The notes: a model not told the origin generated them from the sequence alone. A stretch of DNA of 64,000 nt from Luidia sarsii (GCA_949987565.1 OX465114.1:7966933-8030932), one strand, 5' to 3'; shown: positions 21,082 to 33,184, counted from the first letter of the stretch. A program made the numbers and translations.

Positions 21082-21864
21082 GTGGTTGCTCACCTCAGTG
21101 AAACCCGGCATTGCTACCACCTTGTACAACTGTCAATCTGTTCTGTCAGGTGGTTGCTCACCTCTGTAAAACCCGGCATTGCTACCACCTGTTCTGACAG
21201 GAGGGTGCTCACCTCAGTAAAACCCGGCATTGCTACCACCTTGTACAACTGTCAATCTGTTCTGTCAGGTGGTTGCTCACCTCAGTGAAACCCGGCATTG
21301 CTACCACCTTGTACAACTGTCAATCTGTTCTGTCAGGTGGTTGCTGACCTCAGTGAAACCCGGCATTGCTACCACCTTGTACAACTGTCAATCTGTTCTG
21401 TCAGGTGGTTGCTCACCTCAGTGAAACCCGACATTGCTACCACCTTGTACAACTGTCAATCTGTTCTGTCAGGTGGTTGCTCACCTCAGTGAAACCCGGC
21501 ATTGCTACCACCTTGTACAACTGTCAATCTGTTCTGTCAGGTGGTTGCTCACCTCTGTAAAACCCGGCATTGCTACCACCTGTTCTGACAGGAGGGTGCT
21601 CACCTCAGTAAAACCCGGCATTGCTACCACCTTGTACAACTGTCAATCTGTTCTGTCAGGTGGTTGCTCACCTCAGTGAAACCCGGCATTGCTACCACCT
21701 TGTACAACTGTCAATCTGTTCTGTCAGGTGGTTGCTGACCTCAGTGAAACCCGGCATTGCTACCACCTTGTACAACTGTCAATCTGTTCTGTCAGGTGGT
21801 TGCTCACCTCAGTGAAACCCGACATTGCTACCACCTTGTACAACTGTCAATCTGTTCTGTCAGG
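21082..21864 (+). repeat. 391-bp higher-order unit, two copies
   Basis: Five 68-bp monomers plus one 51-bp monomer that lacks the 17 bases spanning TGTACAACTGTCAATCT form a 391-bp block, seen twice. The truncated monomers (ACCACCTGTTCTGACAGG) lie near 21186 and 21577. The deleted 17 bases include most of the TTGTACAA target palindrome. Confidence 0.8.
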
Positions 21865-23170
21865 TGGTTGCTCACCTCAGTGAAACCCGACATTGCTACC
21901 ATCTTCTACAACTGTCAATCTGTTCTGTCAGGTGGTTGCTCACCTCAGTGAAACCCTGCATTGCTACCACCTTGTACAACTGTCAATCTGTTCTGTCAGG
22001 AGGGTGCTCACCTCAGTGAAACCCGGCATTGCTACCACCTTGTACAACTGTCAATCTGTTCTGTCAGGAGGGTGCTCACCTCAGTGAAACCCGGCATTGC
22101 TACCACCTTGTACAACTGTCAATCTGTTCTGTCAGGTGGTTGCTCACCTCAGTGAAACCCAGCATTGCTACCACCTTGTACAACTGTCAATCTGTTCTGT
22201 CAGGTGGTTGCTCACCTCAGTGAAACCCGGCATTGCTACCACCTTGTACAACTGTCAATCTGTTCTGTCAGGAGGGTGCTCACCTCAGTGAAACCCGACA
22301 TTGCTACCACCTTGTACAACTGTCAATCTGTTCTGTCAGGTGGTTGCTGACCTCAGTGAAACCCGGCATTGCTACCACCTTGTACAACTGTCAATCTGTT
22401 CTGTCAGGAGGGTGCTCACCTCAGTGAAACCTGGCATTGCTACCACCTTGTACAACTGTCAATCTGTTCTGTCAGGAGGGTGCTCACCTCAGTGAAACCC
22501 GGCATTGCTACCACCTTGTACAACTGTCAATCTGTTCTGTCAGGAGGTTGCTCACCTCAGTGAAACCCGGCATTGCTACCACCTTGTACAACTGTCAATC
22601 TGTTCTGTCAGGAGGGTGCTCACCTCAGTGAAACCCGGCATTGCTACCACCTTGTACAACTGTCAATCTGTTCTGTCAGGTGGTTGCTCACCTCAGTGAA
22701 ACCCGGCATTGCTACCACCTTGTACAACTGTCAATCTGTTCTGTCAGGAGGGTGCTCACCTCAGTGAAACCCGGCATTGCTACCACCTTGTACAACTGTC
22801 AATCTGTTCTGTCAGGAGGGTGCTCACCTCAGTGAAACCCGGCATTGCTACCACCTTGTACAACTGTCAATCTGTTCTGTCAGGAGGGTGCTCACCTCAG
22901 TGAAACCCGGCATTGCTACCACCTTGTACAACTGTCAATCTGTTCTGTCAGGAGGTTGCTCACCTCAGTGAAACCCGGCATTGCTACCACCTTGTACAAC
23001 TGTCAATCTGTTCTGTCAGGTGGTTGCTCACCTCAGTGAAACCCGACATTGCTACCACCTTGTACAACTGTCAATCTGTTCTGTCAGGAGGGTGCTCACC
23101 TCAGTGAAACCCGGCATTGCTACCACCTTGTACAACTGTCAATCTGTTCTGTCAGGAGGTTGCTCACCTC

Positions 23171-24772
23171 GCAGAGACACAGCATTGTCCTGACCAATTG
23201 CTGACTGCCCTAATCAAAAGCGAGGTCGTTTCCTACTAGTACTCACCATCAGCGGGCCAGATATAAGCTGCAGTATGCCGTACACAGACCCTGCACAATA
23301 AAGGGAACCAAATATACAGATTGTGCATGGATTTCTCAAGATCACTGCCACCATTAGCCTCCTGGAAACTAGAAGTAGAATCTAAGATAATTTGGGGTAA
23401 TCGTCCCAGAATACTTAGACGTGCAAGTGACGCAGTTTTTAAACAGAGGCTAAAATCGAACAATGCAAACTGAAGAAAACTTTGACTAGACCGGGATTTG
23501 AACCCGAGACCTCTGGTTCGAAATACCAGTATTCTGGGTTCAAATCCCACGGGGTGCGGTCCAAAATTGTCTTTGCTTTAAAAAATAAAAATTCAAAAAT
23601 TTCCAAGTGAGTTTATTCTATTCAATCCTTTATTCAGATATAGGCCTATCCTTTAAAAAGATATGTTTAAGACTAAGATGTGACCCTGCACAGCATAATA
23701 AGAAATAACCCCCACTTTTGAGATTTTGAGATTTTCTAATGATGTATAAGAGTATACCAGTAGCTTTTAAATGATATCAAAATATTATATCCTATAATAC
23801 TTAATTTTTCTAAAATATTTTATTTTTATATTTATTTTTAATTGAATTGTGAAGATACTTTAGCTTCAGGCGTCGTTTACTAGAAAAGTGTTTTGGTGGG
23901 ATATACCTCATGTTGTTGTGCTGGGTCACAAATGAGATGCCAAGCTGCATTCGATTTGGAAGCTGATAAGGTATGGGGGTGATCTCTTCCATGACACAGC
24001 AGCACAGTGTGCACCGACTGACCGACCAAGAGAGAGAGTCGAGTTGGGTGGAAGCCCACTGGGCGGCATGGGGAAGTAGGGGGCGAAGGTTTGCCCGCAG
24101 GGCAAGGTCAGAGGTCACTCACCAACTGCCCCAATCAGGGCAGGGGTTGCTCCCAAGTCCCTGGCGTGGCGAGACATCAAGGGTACCAGCATGCCTACGC
24201 CAAACATGTCCTAGGATGGGGGAAAACAAACGGGGAAACCGATGAAATTGTATGGCGAGAACAATACCGGTACTTTACAGTAATATAACAAATATCAAAA
24301 ACTAGGCCTGCTTTTTATCTGCAAATAAAAATGGGGAAAACTGGTACAAAAGAGTCGATAAATTAAGCTAAGAAAATATTCTAGGTTGACATTATAGAAG
24401 AAATTGTTTAAATGTTCATAAAATTAATGTGGGAGTTTATTTTCTGTCATTCTGTGATGTTTAATTGAAGTCCTTTTTTTAGATCTGTGTTTTGAAACAA
24501 TACGGAATTCCACCACCACTGGTGTCCAATTACACATTTTAAGTTAACTCTGAAATGGAAGCTATGTACCTTGTGTGATTGTTGAAGATGGAGAGGTAAT
24601 GATTTCAGCCCCAGGACGCTGTGAATCTCAGCGGATTAGGGCCAGAAGCTCTATAGCGATAACCGTCGCAAAGTGCGGCAAGCTTGGCGAGGTTTTTGTT
24701 TCGAACGCGGAAATTCTTCGAGATTCACTGCCTTCCTTGTCCCTAAAATCAGTCCCGGTCCCAATGTCATAG
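23171..24772. other. Intergenic sequence beyond the satellite
   Basis: Mixed sequence, AT-rich at 23580-23900 and 24250-24560. No gene is supported. A tRNA-like repeat lies at 23481-23575. Confidence 0.6.
23481..23575. repeat. Two abutting tRNA-like T-arm fragments
   Basis: On the minus strand, GGTTCAAATCCCGGTC with flanking CAGAGGTCTCG and a following AAAGTTTTCTT matches the SINE head at 16563. On the plus strand, GGGTTCAAATCCCACGGGG (about 23536) is a second B-box arm. The pair looks like a chimera or nested insertion of two SINE heads. Confidence 0.55.
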
Positions 24773-25152
24773 AATCGCTTTAAAGGCCCAATACCAGTAT
24801 GACATTGGTAAGATCGAAAAACAGAAATGTTCACAGATTTACATGAAAAGTATAGTTTGAAGATGGTTGAAACCTCTCACTGAAATATTTCTGCCTCAAA
24901 TGTTGTATTTTGGGAGAAATGAGTAAAAGAAATAGTTCACGTCTCACCGAGATCTAAACTATTTTTCGGAACAGTACGACGTTGAATGCTGCATTTTCGC
25001 GAAACAAATGAAGCGGTTTTCATGATTTTCTCGAGACTCGGTTGGCGGGTTGAGCTGAAATTTTCACAGGTGTTCTATTTCATGCATAGGTTGGATCAGA
25101 CAACGTATGGATGCTATTCTTTGACCTCGACCACTGTTGTGAAGGGGCTTTA
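24773..25152 (+). repeat. Dispersed repeat, 0.37 kb, plus-strand copy
   Basis: Matches 30531-30905 in reverse complement. Shared words include GAAATGTTCACAGATTTACATG, GAGATCTAAACTATTT, GAAACAAATGAAGCGGTTTT and CGTATGGATGCTATTCTTTG. The ends carry TTTAAAGGCCC and GGGGCTTTAAA, suggesting short terminal inverted repeats. No open frame spans it. Confidence 0.8.
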
Positions 25153-25417
25153 AACTAAAGCAAGAAAACCTGCTCATCAATAGCATGAAAATTCATCCTT
25201 GTTTCAGTCAAGATGGCTAGCCGTACTTCACTCATCCTCCCAAACGGACCTTCGGGAGGATGAAGGTTACGGTTACCGCAACTACTGTTCAAACTAGATT
25301 ATAGGATCACCTAGCCATCGCAAACCTCGCTTTGGGTTCGTGCTAAGCTAAGAAAAGTGGAACACAATTCAAACCCTATGCCAATGCCATCGAATCACAA
25401 CGCAGTTTGTAATTCTG
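25153..25417. other. Spacer, nothing recognised
   Basis: Unique-looking sequence with a small hairpin (CCTCCCAAACGGACCTTCGGGAGG, about 25236-25260). No gene seen. Confidence 0.5.
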
Positions 25418-25628
25418 GTTATATTATACGCAGTGGCTGTTGTTACGGCAGTCGTCCATGTGGTTCCCTGACTTCACAGTATTTGTCAGGATGTTAAGCT
25501 CTTGGAGCCAGACTATCACTATCAGCTAATAGACTGGTTCAACCAGCCTGCAATGCTGACGAAATACAATCAAGTCAGGGAACCACACGGATGACTGCCG
25601 TAACAACAGCCACTGTGTATATTATAAC
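25418..25628. mobile_element. 211-bp foldback MITE
   Basis: Inverted arms of about 57-75 bp: left GTTATATTATACGCAGTGGC..., right the reverse complement with a few substitutions, around a loop of about 70 bp. The arms share GGCTGTTGTTACGGCAGTC and GTGGTTCCCTGACTT. No coding capacity. Confidence 0.85.
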
Positions 25629-26159
25629 AGGACAGACGCCTGATGACGAAGACTAGCTTACACATACAGTAAATGTAAACACAGCAAAGGATGATGGGAT
25701 ACAATAATCAAAGATGGCTGTTAGTGTTAGTGTTATTCGAAAATGTGATTCTCTCAGCTGATTCCGCAATAAATAATGAGTAATTATTGTTTTGTGATTC
25801 AATGGAAATCTGATCTGGTGGAGTCATTTGAACCTTAAACAAAGTAAACGTGTGAGCAACCCTTACATTATTTACACACACTGCACAGATAACTTTTCAT
25901 TTTTTCAATTCATTTAAAATGTTCCCAGTCAGTTTTTCCTTCATTTATAATTATATTGGAAGAGGGTTGACTAAAATACAAATCAAAAGTGCTTGCGTGG
26001 AATATTATACACACGAACATGTAAACTTGTACACAATTCTATGTACAGCCTGAAGTCATAAAAATGTATACCACTTTTACTAGTTACAAGTTACCACTGT
26101 GATGGGCGTGTACGGTGTACCGGTAGTCCATGAGCTATGCATAGAGCAAGGGGTTATGT

Positions 26160-26270
26160 AGTCCGAGTAACTTGGACCCGACAAGTCACCGTTTTTTATC
26201 GAATTTTGAAATTTCAAAATTTCAAAATTCGATAAAAAAAGTGACTTGTCGGGTCCAAGTTACTCGGACT
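26160..26270. mobile_element. 111-bp foldback MITE, AGTCCGAG family
   Basis: Near-perfect palindrome that shares the outer AGTCCGAGTAACTTGGACCC with 10236-10352 but has an unrelated AT-rich interior (ATTTTGAAATTTCAAAAT). It is followed by an AGT trinucleotide run (26270-26325). Confidence 0.88.
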
Positions 26271-26599
26271 AGTAGTAGTAGTAGCCTGTAGTAGTAGTAC
26301 TCAGTAGTACTGTACTAGTAGGGCCTAGGGGTTATGCTACCTCAGATTGGGACAAGAGAGTTGGAGAAGGCCAACTAAAAACACACTGAGTGAAAGCGAA
26401 GGGTGCATTTACCAGGAATCCGACTAGGTACAGACACGACGTCAGATACATTCTGTGTCGATTGTCAATGGCACTTTTGCCTCTCCCGGTCCCCTCTTTG
26501 TCGTCATAATTCGAGCTGCCCGCCGCTGCATTTTCCTTGGCCATTTTAATATCTAAACAAGATACACTAAGCACTGACCACTGCCACGCGCGCACGCCG

Positions 26600-26755
26600 G
26601 CGTTACATATACATGTACATGTATACATGTACTGTACATATACATGTACATACATGTACATGTACATTGTACATGTACTGTACATTGTACATGTACATGT
26701 ACATGTACATTGTACATGTACTGTACATGTACATTGTACATGTACATGCCTCGCT
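26600..26755. repeat. TACATG/GTACATTG microsatellite
   Basis: The only large TACATG tract outside the 15.8-kb element. The 180-codon minus-strand and 123-codon plus-strand open frames across it are repeat translation. Confidence 0.88.
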
Positions 26756-27035
26756 ACGCGCACACATAATTTGACGGAGCCCAGACTTAATGTATTACCT
26801 TCACACTGCCTTGACTCGTGGTACCCGACTAGGGTGTTCGCTTTGACGCTAAGACGACCGCTTGGTGGCAGCATACAGCATTATGGACGCGTAGAAATAG
26901 AGGCTTAGGCTGGGGTTTCACAATTAAATCTCTTACCCGTTATAATGTCACAGACACCTAGAAGCAAGCGTTTGGCCCCAGTTTCTTGGTGAATACTCTT
27001 TATTTATCGAGCAAACAAGTCTTCAATTTCTGACT

Positions 27036-27082
27036 TTGAAAAAGGTCCTACTAGGATCGAAACGTAAGGCCCACTAAATTTC
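27036..27082 (-). repeat. Single arm of the GTGGGCC foldback family
   Basis: Contains AAAAAGGTCCTACTAGGATCGAAACGTAAGGCCCACTAAATTT, matching the right arm of 10501-10597. The other arm is missing. Confidence 0.65.
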
Positions 27083-28339
27083 GTTAAGGGCCTATGACCC
27101 AAATTTACGAATCCATGGATCTGGTTCGGGCTCAGGCTTCGTCTCCGGCTAACTGACTGACAAACCCTGAAAATCCTGGCTGTGGTTTGTCGCCGAAGTT
27201 GAAGATTTGTTGACTTGATAAGTACAGAGAATTCACCAAGAAACTGGGGCTCAACGCTTTGTCCAAGATGCCTGTGACATTTTAACGAGTGATCGAGAGA
27301 GATGTGAACGAAGCCTGAGCCTACAGCCTAGTACATCATTGTACCGATAGTCGAAGGGTGACTTTCCGTGTTGCGAGATTGGGCGAAAGTGAAAGTCATC
27401 CGCGATCGACGCCCATGAGGTCTCAGCCTCTATTGCATTGCCCCAGATGACGAGGGAAGCCATCTTGTTTCAGTAGTGGTGCACCCACAGAGCCTTGACC
27501 GCTCAGTCGATGACCGGGGCAAGCCTCTCTACTAACCCAGTGGCTACGGCTTCACATTGCATACGACTCTATGTATGTGGCAATCCAGTATTACCCATGA
27601 CATTTCAAACTGGGGAACTGATGTGAACGCCTCTTTATACCAACTTTTCCATCCGTGGCTTGTCTCTTGTTCCTATTTGTGAACAGCGCCCTCTATCAAC
27701 TCATGGGCCTCCTACGGATTTTTTATTGGCTGCTCGTCTTGTCCGGTATAACACCCGAAGGTATCTATCCTTTCCGAACATCCTTAAAAAAAAAACCAGT
27801 GCAACTTGAATTGCCTCTTCTCACCTCCAACCCCCTTCAAGAAATGGTGGTTTGTCTATTCCAAAGTATCGTTATTCTTGCCAGCAATGACTTTCGCCCT
27901 CTAACATAGAATGAGAAAGAAAAGACGGGTCTCGCTCCTGAAAGTCGGTCGGGAGCTATTCGAATGAAGTCACTGAGTTGTTGATGAGCTCACCACGTAC
28001 GGACGCGGCTGTCAAAATCTTCATTATTAATTTATAGAAGAAAAAAATGATGGACACGGCTGCGATATCTAATGAAACCATGTCTCTCCCTGGAGGTTGG
28101 AGAGGGGCTATTGGTGCTGAACTCGGGCTGTCACAGGCGTCATGGTTCATAGCAATGAACCACTTATCGTAGATGACGTGCGTCCGAGCATTCGCGAGGG
28201 GAAAGGGCCAGGCCAGGGCAGGGGCCGGCATTGAAAGGTGCACCACGTGGGCGGATCGTCCGCGAACTCATGTTATTGCAAGTGACCTTTGAGACAACCC
28301 TTTGTTTTGTACTATACTTGTACATAGTTATAGACAAAG
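27083..28339. other. Intergenic sequence, no supported gene
   Basis: A CpG-containing 70-codon frame on the minus strand (27251-27463) starts in a good context (ACAAGATGGCT) but shows no known domain and no neighbouring exon. GCGCCCTCTA words near 27688 and 27896 recall dispersed-repeat ends. Nothing else is recognised. Confidence 0.5.
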
Positions 28340-28345
28340 GATTGG

Positions 28346-28740
28346 TTGATCGATCGATCGATCGGTCGGTCGATCTAGTATTCTATCCATGGATTGATTG
28401 AAAGATCTATCGATGGATTGAGTGGTAGATCTATCGATGGATTGAGTGGTAGATCTATCGATGGATTGAGTGGTAGATCTATCGATGGATTGAGTGGTAG
28501 ATCTATCGATTGACTGATAGACATATATATCGATCGATTGATTGATTGAAAGATATATCGATTCACTGATAGAAAGATCTATCGATTGATCAATTGAAAT
28601 ATCTATCGATCGATTGATTGATTGAAAGATATATCGATTCACTGATAGAAAGATCTATCGATTGATCAATTGAAATATCTATTGATTGATTGATCAATTG
28701 AAAGATCTATCGATTGATTGATCAATCGGTTGATCGTTTG
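28346..28740. repeat. GATC/GATT tetranucleotide region with 24-bp minisatellite
   Basis: Runs of ATCG, GATT and TGATC tetramers. Within them, 28400-28512 holds about four exact or near-exact copies of a 24-bp unit (AGATCTATCGATGGATTGAG + TGGT), and a longer 60-80-bp block (GATTCACTGATAGAAAGATC) is duplicated near 28560 and 28636. Open frames rich in S/D/R/I are repeat translation. Confidence 0.9.
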
Positions 28741-28832
28741 GACGGCTGGATCAGAGATCGGCACGTCCTATGCGCGGCACGTGCTATCTTGAAAGAGCAC
28801 ACGTTGAATTGAAGGGCTCATAATAATGAATG

Positions 28833-28910
28833 ACCCTCAATCCACAAATCAATGACCGCCGTTTCTTCAAAATAAGTGACCTTTTCACTTCGCACGATTG
28901 ACCCTTTCAC
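28833..28910 (+). promoter_or_regulatory. Cluster of TGACC half-sites
   Basis: Four TGACC words (in ATGACCCTCA, ATGACCGCC, GTGACCTTTT and TTGACCCTTTC) lie within about 75 bp, all in the same orientation. TGACC/TGACCT is a nuclear-receptor half-site. Whether this is an enhancer or a degenerate tandem repeat cannot be decided from sequence. Confidence 0.25.
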
Positions 28911-28919
28911 GTCAAATTA

Positions 28920-29440
28920 ACGAAAGACAATCATTTCACTTCAAGCGTGAAAATCGAAAGAGGCCGAATTGAAACAAACATCACGAAACAAAATCGTCCC
29001 CAAGTGTGCAAAGAATTCAAATGCGTCGATATCTGGAGCGGGGGAAAATGTCAGAGGGCAATTAAAATCCAGTTTCGGGAAGGCGAACAAAAGGCCCGAA
29101 ACAAGATGGCGATCATTGCAAACTGGATTGTGTGGTCAATCTCCGAGAGCCAGCTTGGCGGTTTCGTCGGAGCTGGTGGGCACGGCTGGGCAGTTAGAGT
29201 ATGGATCGGTCCAATTACTATGCAGAGGTCCCATGGATGGGGCGGGGGTGGGGAGAGTGGTAATGTGAGGGGATCCTGCTCCACCCCCATACCCCAACCA
29301 TCCCGGTCCATCCCCCCCCCCCTCCCTCCTCCACCGCCGCCTCAACTCCTCGGGGACCGGCGGTCCAAGGACCGGGTATGGCCAGGGCAGTGGTAATGCA
29401 CACTCCTCGCCCACGCTGAGTAAAAGCATCCACCCTGGTT
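28920..29440. other. GC-mixed segment, no supported gene
   Basis: Both strands carry open frames of 86-149 codons over 28947-29433, but they are proline/glycine-rich, overlap each other and have no domain. The 149-codon frame contains an internal CAAGATGGCGATC start context at about 29102. I treat the frames as chance in GC-rich DNA. Confidence 0.4.
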
Positions 29441-29449
29441 GGAGGACGG

Positions 29450-29764
29450 CTCCACTCTGCCTTTCTCTTTTTCTACGTCTTTTTATCTCTCTCTGTCGGT
29501 CTTAGTCTCCCTGCCTCTCTCTTTCTCTCTGCCCCTCTCTTTCTCTCACCTTCTCCTTCCCCTCAATATTTCTTGTCTTTCCCTCCTTTTCTCCATCTCT
29601 TTAGGCACCGCTGATTCGTTCTGTGTCTCTTTCTAACTCTGCCTGTCCTTGTATGTCTGTCTTTGCATTTCCGTTTATCAACGTCTTTCATCCCTCCCTC
29701 TCCCTTTCTCTCTTTCCAACTCTCCCTCCTCTTTCTCTCTTCCTCTCTCTCTCTCTCTCTCTTC

Positions 29765-29848
<84 letters not shown>

Positions 29849-29930
29849 TCTCTCTACCCTCTTCCCCGTCCTCCTCCTCTTTCTCTCCCTCCTGCCTTCC
29901 CCCTTCAGTTTCTCTCCCTACCTCCCCCTC
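29450..29930. repeat. CT-rich tract with (TC)n core
   Basis: Polypyrimidine sequence with an almost pure (TC)n run at about 29775-29845. Serine/leucine-rich open frames here in all forward frames are repeat translation. Confidence 0.92.
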
Positions 29931-30409
29931 CGACGAGCTCCACACACTGGGCACGGCGCTAATTCACAACATCCCTCCCCCGACACGTCCGTCTTGTATC
30001 TGTGCGTTGCCCGGGCAACCGCTTTCACGACGAGAGGGGTCCCTCGTGCGCCAATGCAACTGCGTCATCGCAGAGCGCGGAAAACAAGCCGTGTTTTCGT
30101 CCTCTCGCGTTTTCTTCTTCTTCTTCTTCGTCTTTTTTATGTAACATTTTCTCCGTGTTTTCCTCTCTCTCTCTATTTTTTCTGATCTTGTCTTTTCTTG
30201 GGGAAGGGGTCTGGAGATAAAAATGACACGGAGACACAAATTGCCATTCACTTTCGTGACAGATTCTCGTATAGCATCGGTATGCAGCCGAGTTGTGTTT
30301 GCGAGCGGCATGAATGGAACGTACTGTATTGGCTCGTCTGGCTTGGCCGTCTCCAACACACAAAGCACCCGCCGAGCGTGGCCTATGGCCTTGTCCAAGG
30401 CGGTCTCTC

Positions 30410-30480
30410 CAAGCGGCACGCTAGCCACGGCACAGCGGCACAATACCACGCCGGATCTAAGCTGCACACGGCCCGTGATT
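30410..30480 (+). repeat. Diverged dispersed segment, copy 1
   Basis: CAAGGCGGTCTCTCC, CACGGCACAGCGGCAC and ACGCCGGATC occur here and again in the same order at 32368-32460 with small changes. Unknown repeat. The overlapping minus-strand 220-codon frame (29964-30626) has no recognisable domain. Confidence 0.5.
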
Positions 30481-30530
30481 CTGTCCGCCGGACGCATTAC
30501 TTTAGCAGGGGGACAAAAGGGGGACAAAGG

Positions 30531-30905
30531 CCTTAAAGCCCCTACACAATATTGGTCGAGGTCAAAGAATAGCGTCCATACGTTGTCTGATCCAACATAT
30601 GCATGAAATAGCACACCTGTGAACATTTCAGCTCAATCCGCCAACCGAGTCTCGAGAAAATCGTGAAAACCGCTTCATTTGTTTCACGAAAATGCAGCAT
30701 TTAACGCCGTACTATTCCGACAAATAGTTTAGATCTCGGTGAGACGTAAACTATTTCGTTTACTCATTTCTCCCAAAATACAACATTTGAGGCAGAAATA
30801 TTTCAGTGCGAGGTTTCTACTATAACCATCTTCAAACTGCATAAGTTTCATGTAAATCTGTGAACATTTCTGGGTTTTTTTTTTATCTTACCAATGTTGT
30901 GTACA
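30531..30905 (-). repeat. Dispersed repeat, 0.37 kb, minus-strand copy
   Basis: Reverse-complement partner of 24773-25152. It begins TTAAAGCCCCTACACAAT and ends near CCAATGTTGTG. Substitutions and small indels are spread evenly, so the copies are not very recent. Confidence 0.8.
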
Positions 30906-32360
30906 GGCTTTAACACCGCCACCTCCGAATTCGGGACTCTTCCAAATCCGGGCACCACTATTGTCAAAAGCGCTATTTCATAGGGATAGTCATAAACAAA
31001 ATGTTCCGAAAAAACTTGGGAACAACTATAGATATAATATGATGTTTGCGTCGAGGAGAATGTAGCCTTATTTAATGAGGTTTTGCCCTTGCTCGACGTG
31101 AACAACACTGAGTGCTCAGCGCTTTGCCCGATGCCTGATGGAAAAAATATTTCAGGCAGCTCGGGCGGGGAACAATTATTATTGGGAACAATTATTTGCA
31201 AAAGAAAATGCCTAACTATAGGATGAAAGAATCTTCCTAAGTTAGGAACGATTTTAGTTCAAAGATATAGGAATGTATTCTTCCTAAATTGTTTATCGAA
31301 AAATGACATTATTATAGGAATGTTCCTAGTCAGGTTAGGATATTTTCTAGACTTAGGGGGGATTACTCCTAAGGTCTCTTGTCAATAAGATCATCGGTTG
31401 AGTACCGGTTGAATTCATCCGACCGATAAAATTTCCCCCGGTAGAAAGCCGATTGTACTGGACTCTGGGGTGAAAAATTCACGATGGCTATCCGGTGGAA
31501 ACGACATCGGACGGGTCAAATCATCTGATACCCAACCGATGATCTTTTTGAGAAGAGGCCCAACTCCAAGATATCAATAGTCTAAAATAGTCTTCCCTCT
31601 CAAATCGTACACGGGATGCTGGTCCATTCCCTTACATCATCTAGCCAGTCTCGCGGGTCTGCCTTTTTTTTCTTTCTTTTTTACCCTCTGCTAACCCTAG
31701 TGTTATGTCCTTTTCTGTTGTGCTTTTGTACCTAGTGACATGACCATTGTACGTCAACGTTCTTTTAATATTCACACGATGTTATAGCTATATAGAGGAT
31801 CGAGATAGTCATTAGATAGTCATAGACTTTTCATTCATTTCTTCCCTGACAGATTCGTTTGTCTAAAACTACATGTAGCCATATAGACTTCTCATTGTGC
31901 CAAGATGGACCCGCTTGTGCATAGTTTGTTTTACGGGTATTTATTGTTCCCGAATGTTGAGCGAGCTTTCCAAAACGGCACTGGGTCGCGGACACTGAAA
32001 GGGGTCACGAAGCGAAGTATAGTTACACCGCGTATTTATCGGCTTGTGATGTATCGAGGCAAAGGCGGTATGGTGATTTCTGCGTTGCCGACACGTACGT
32101 ACGTACGCGCTGCACGATCTGCACGATTCGGGTCGCCCTGGAACGTCGCCTTCAAGAGCAATGGTCGCAGCGCCAATCGAGGTCCACGCGTATAAACGAG
32201 TTGCAACACAAACATCGAATCGTCGGAAGTATACGGTACTCAAGCAAGGTATAGCTCTTCGTGCCTCCGTCCTATAACGCTCGTGGTGAATCTCAATTAA
32301 AAAGTGGGAATAGTGGCTTTCTTTCCCTCCGGCTTATCGCTAGCTACGTGAAAGTATATA
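30906..32360. other. Intergenic sequence, no supported gene
   Basis: A 117-codon minus-strand frame (30848-31201) has no recognisable motif and overlaps the dispersed repeat. 32080-32220 is CpG-rich with an ACGTACGTACGTACGC run. No RNA gene seen. Confidence 0.5.
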
Positions 32361-32497
32361 ACGTGTACAAGGCGGTCTCTCCGGTATACGGGTCCGGGCA
32401 GAGATACGGGCTAAATACACGCAAACCACGGCACAACGGCACTAACACGCCGGATCCCAACCTATCATACACAGCACGCTGCCATTGCAAAGCACGA

Positions 32498-32655
32498 CAG
32501 TCAGTGTGGGTATAGACGAGTATTACGTGCGTGCACGCAGTCGTACGTCCGGGCCGCCCCGAGTTGGTTAACGGGCCAGGAAGATCGCCAAGCGCGGCAG
32601 TCAGTGTGGATACACGGGTACCCGTACGTGTGTGCACGCAGCCGTACGCAGAGTA
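32498..32655 (+). repeat. Two-copy tandem repeat, 100-bp period
   Basis: CAGTCAGTGTGG at 32498 and 32598, each followed by TACGTG.GTGCACGCAG.CGTACG. Diverged duplicate in a CpG-rich patch. Confidence 0.65.
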
Positions 32656-33126
32656 AACGGCTCGCACACGACCGGCCTGTACGCAGGCAAGCTGCGGACG
32701 GGAGAATGGTGCTTCACCGTGTATATGCGCGAGCCCAACGACTTGATCAAGCCTAAGACAGCCGGGCAATGTCGATAAATTATGGACGATGGGGGTCATA
32801 GCTAGTGACGGACATTGTCATTATATCAACCAGTGGATGGACAATCCGATTTCCCAACGGAGTCCCGGTTAGCCAATCTCAGTGGCATTGGGAACGAGAC
32901 CGAAGGAGACGTAAAAAAACCTACCGATATAAAGAAAAAACGACGAGGGAGATTAAGTGCTACGCCATAAGTGCCGTTTTCTGACGCAACCGTTTTCGGC
33001 GGGCGAGCCAAAAAAAGAAGCTCTCGTTCTGAGAACGAAGCTATCTATTTCCTCGCTGCCATTACGAGAATTAAAAAAGGAGAGAAGGAAATGCTATCCG
33101 AAAGGCCTAACGAAAAAAGTGGTAGA

Positions 33127-33127
<1 letters not shown>

Positions 33128-33184
<57 letters not shown>

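Larger units (their letters stand above)
21056..23170 (+). repeat. 68-bp satellite array, right part
   Basis: About 31 monomers in the same orientation and phase as the left part. GGAGGGT variants are much commoner here, and the CAGTAAAACCC variant seen in the last monomer left of the insertion recurs near 21212 and 21606. The array decays at CACCTCGCAGAGACACAGC near 23170 into non-satellite sequence. Confidence 0.96.

Noticed and set aside
27251..27463. 70-codon frame with good Kozak context (MASLVIWGN...)
   Set aside because: No domain and no neighbouring exon; kept only as a note in the interval description.
29623..30185. Serine/leucine-rich 173-178-codon proteins
   Set aside because: Translation of (TC)n; open in several frames at once.
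29964..30626. 220-codon minus-strand frame
   Set aside because: Runs through two dispersed repeat segments and a CT-rich stretch; no recognisable domain or splice support.
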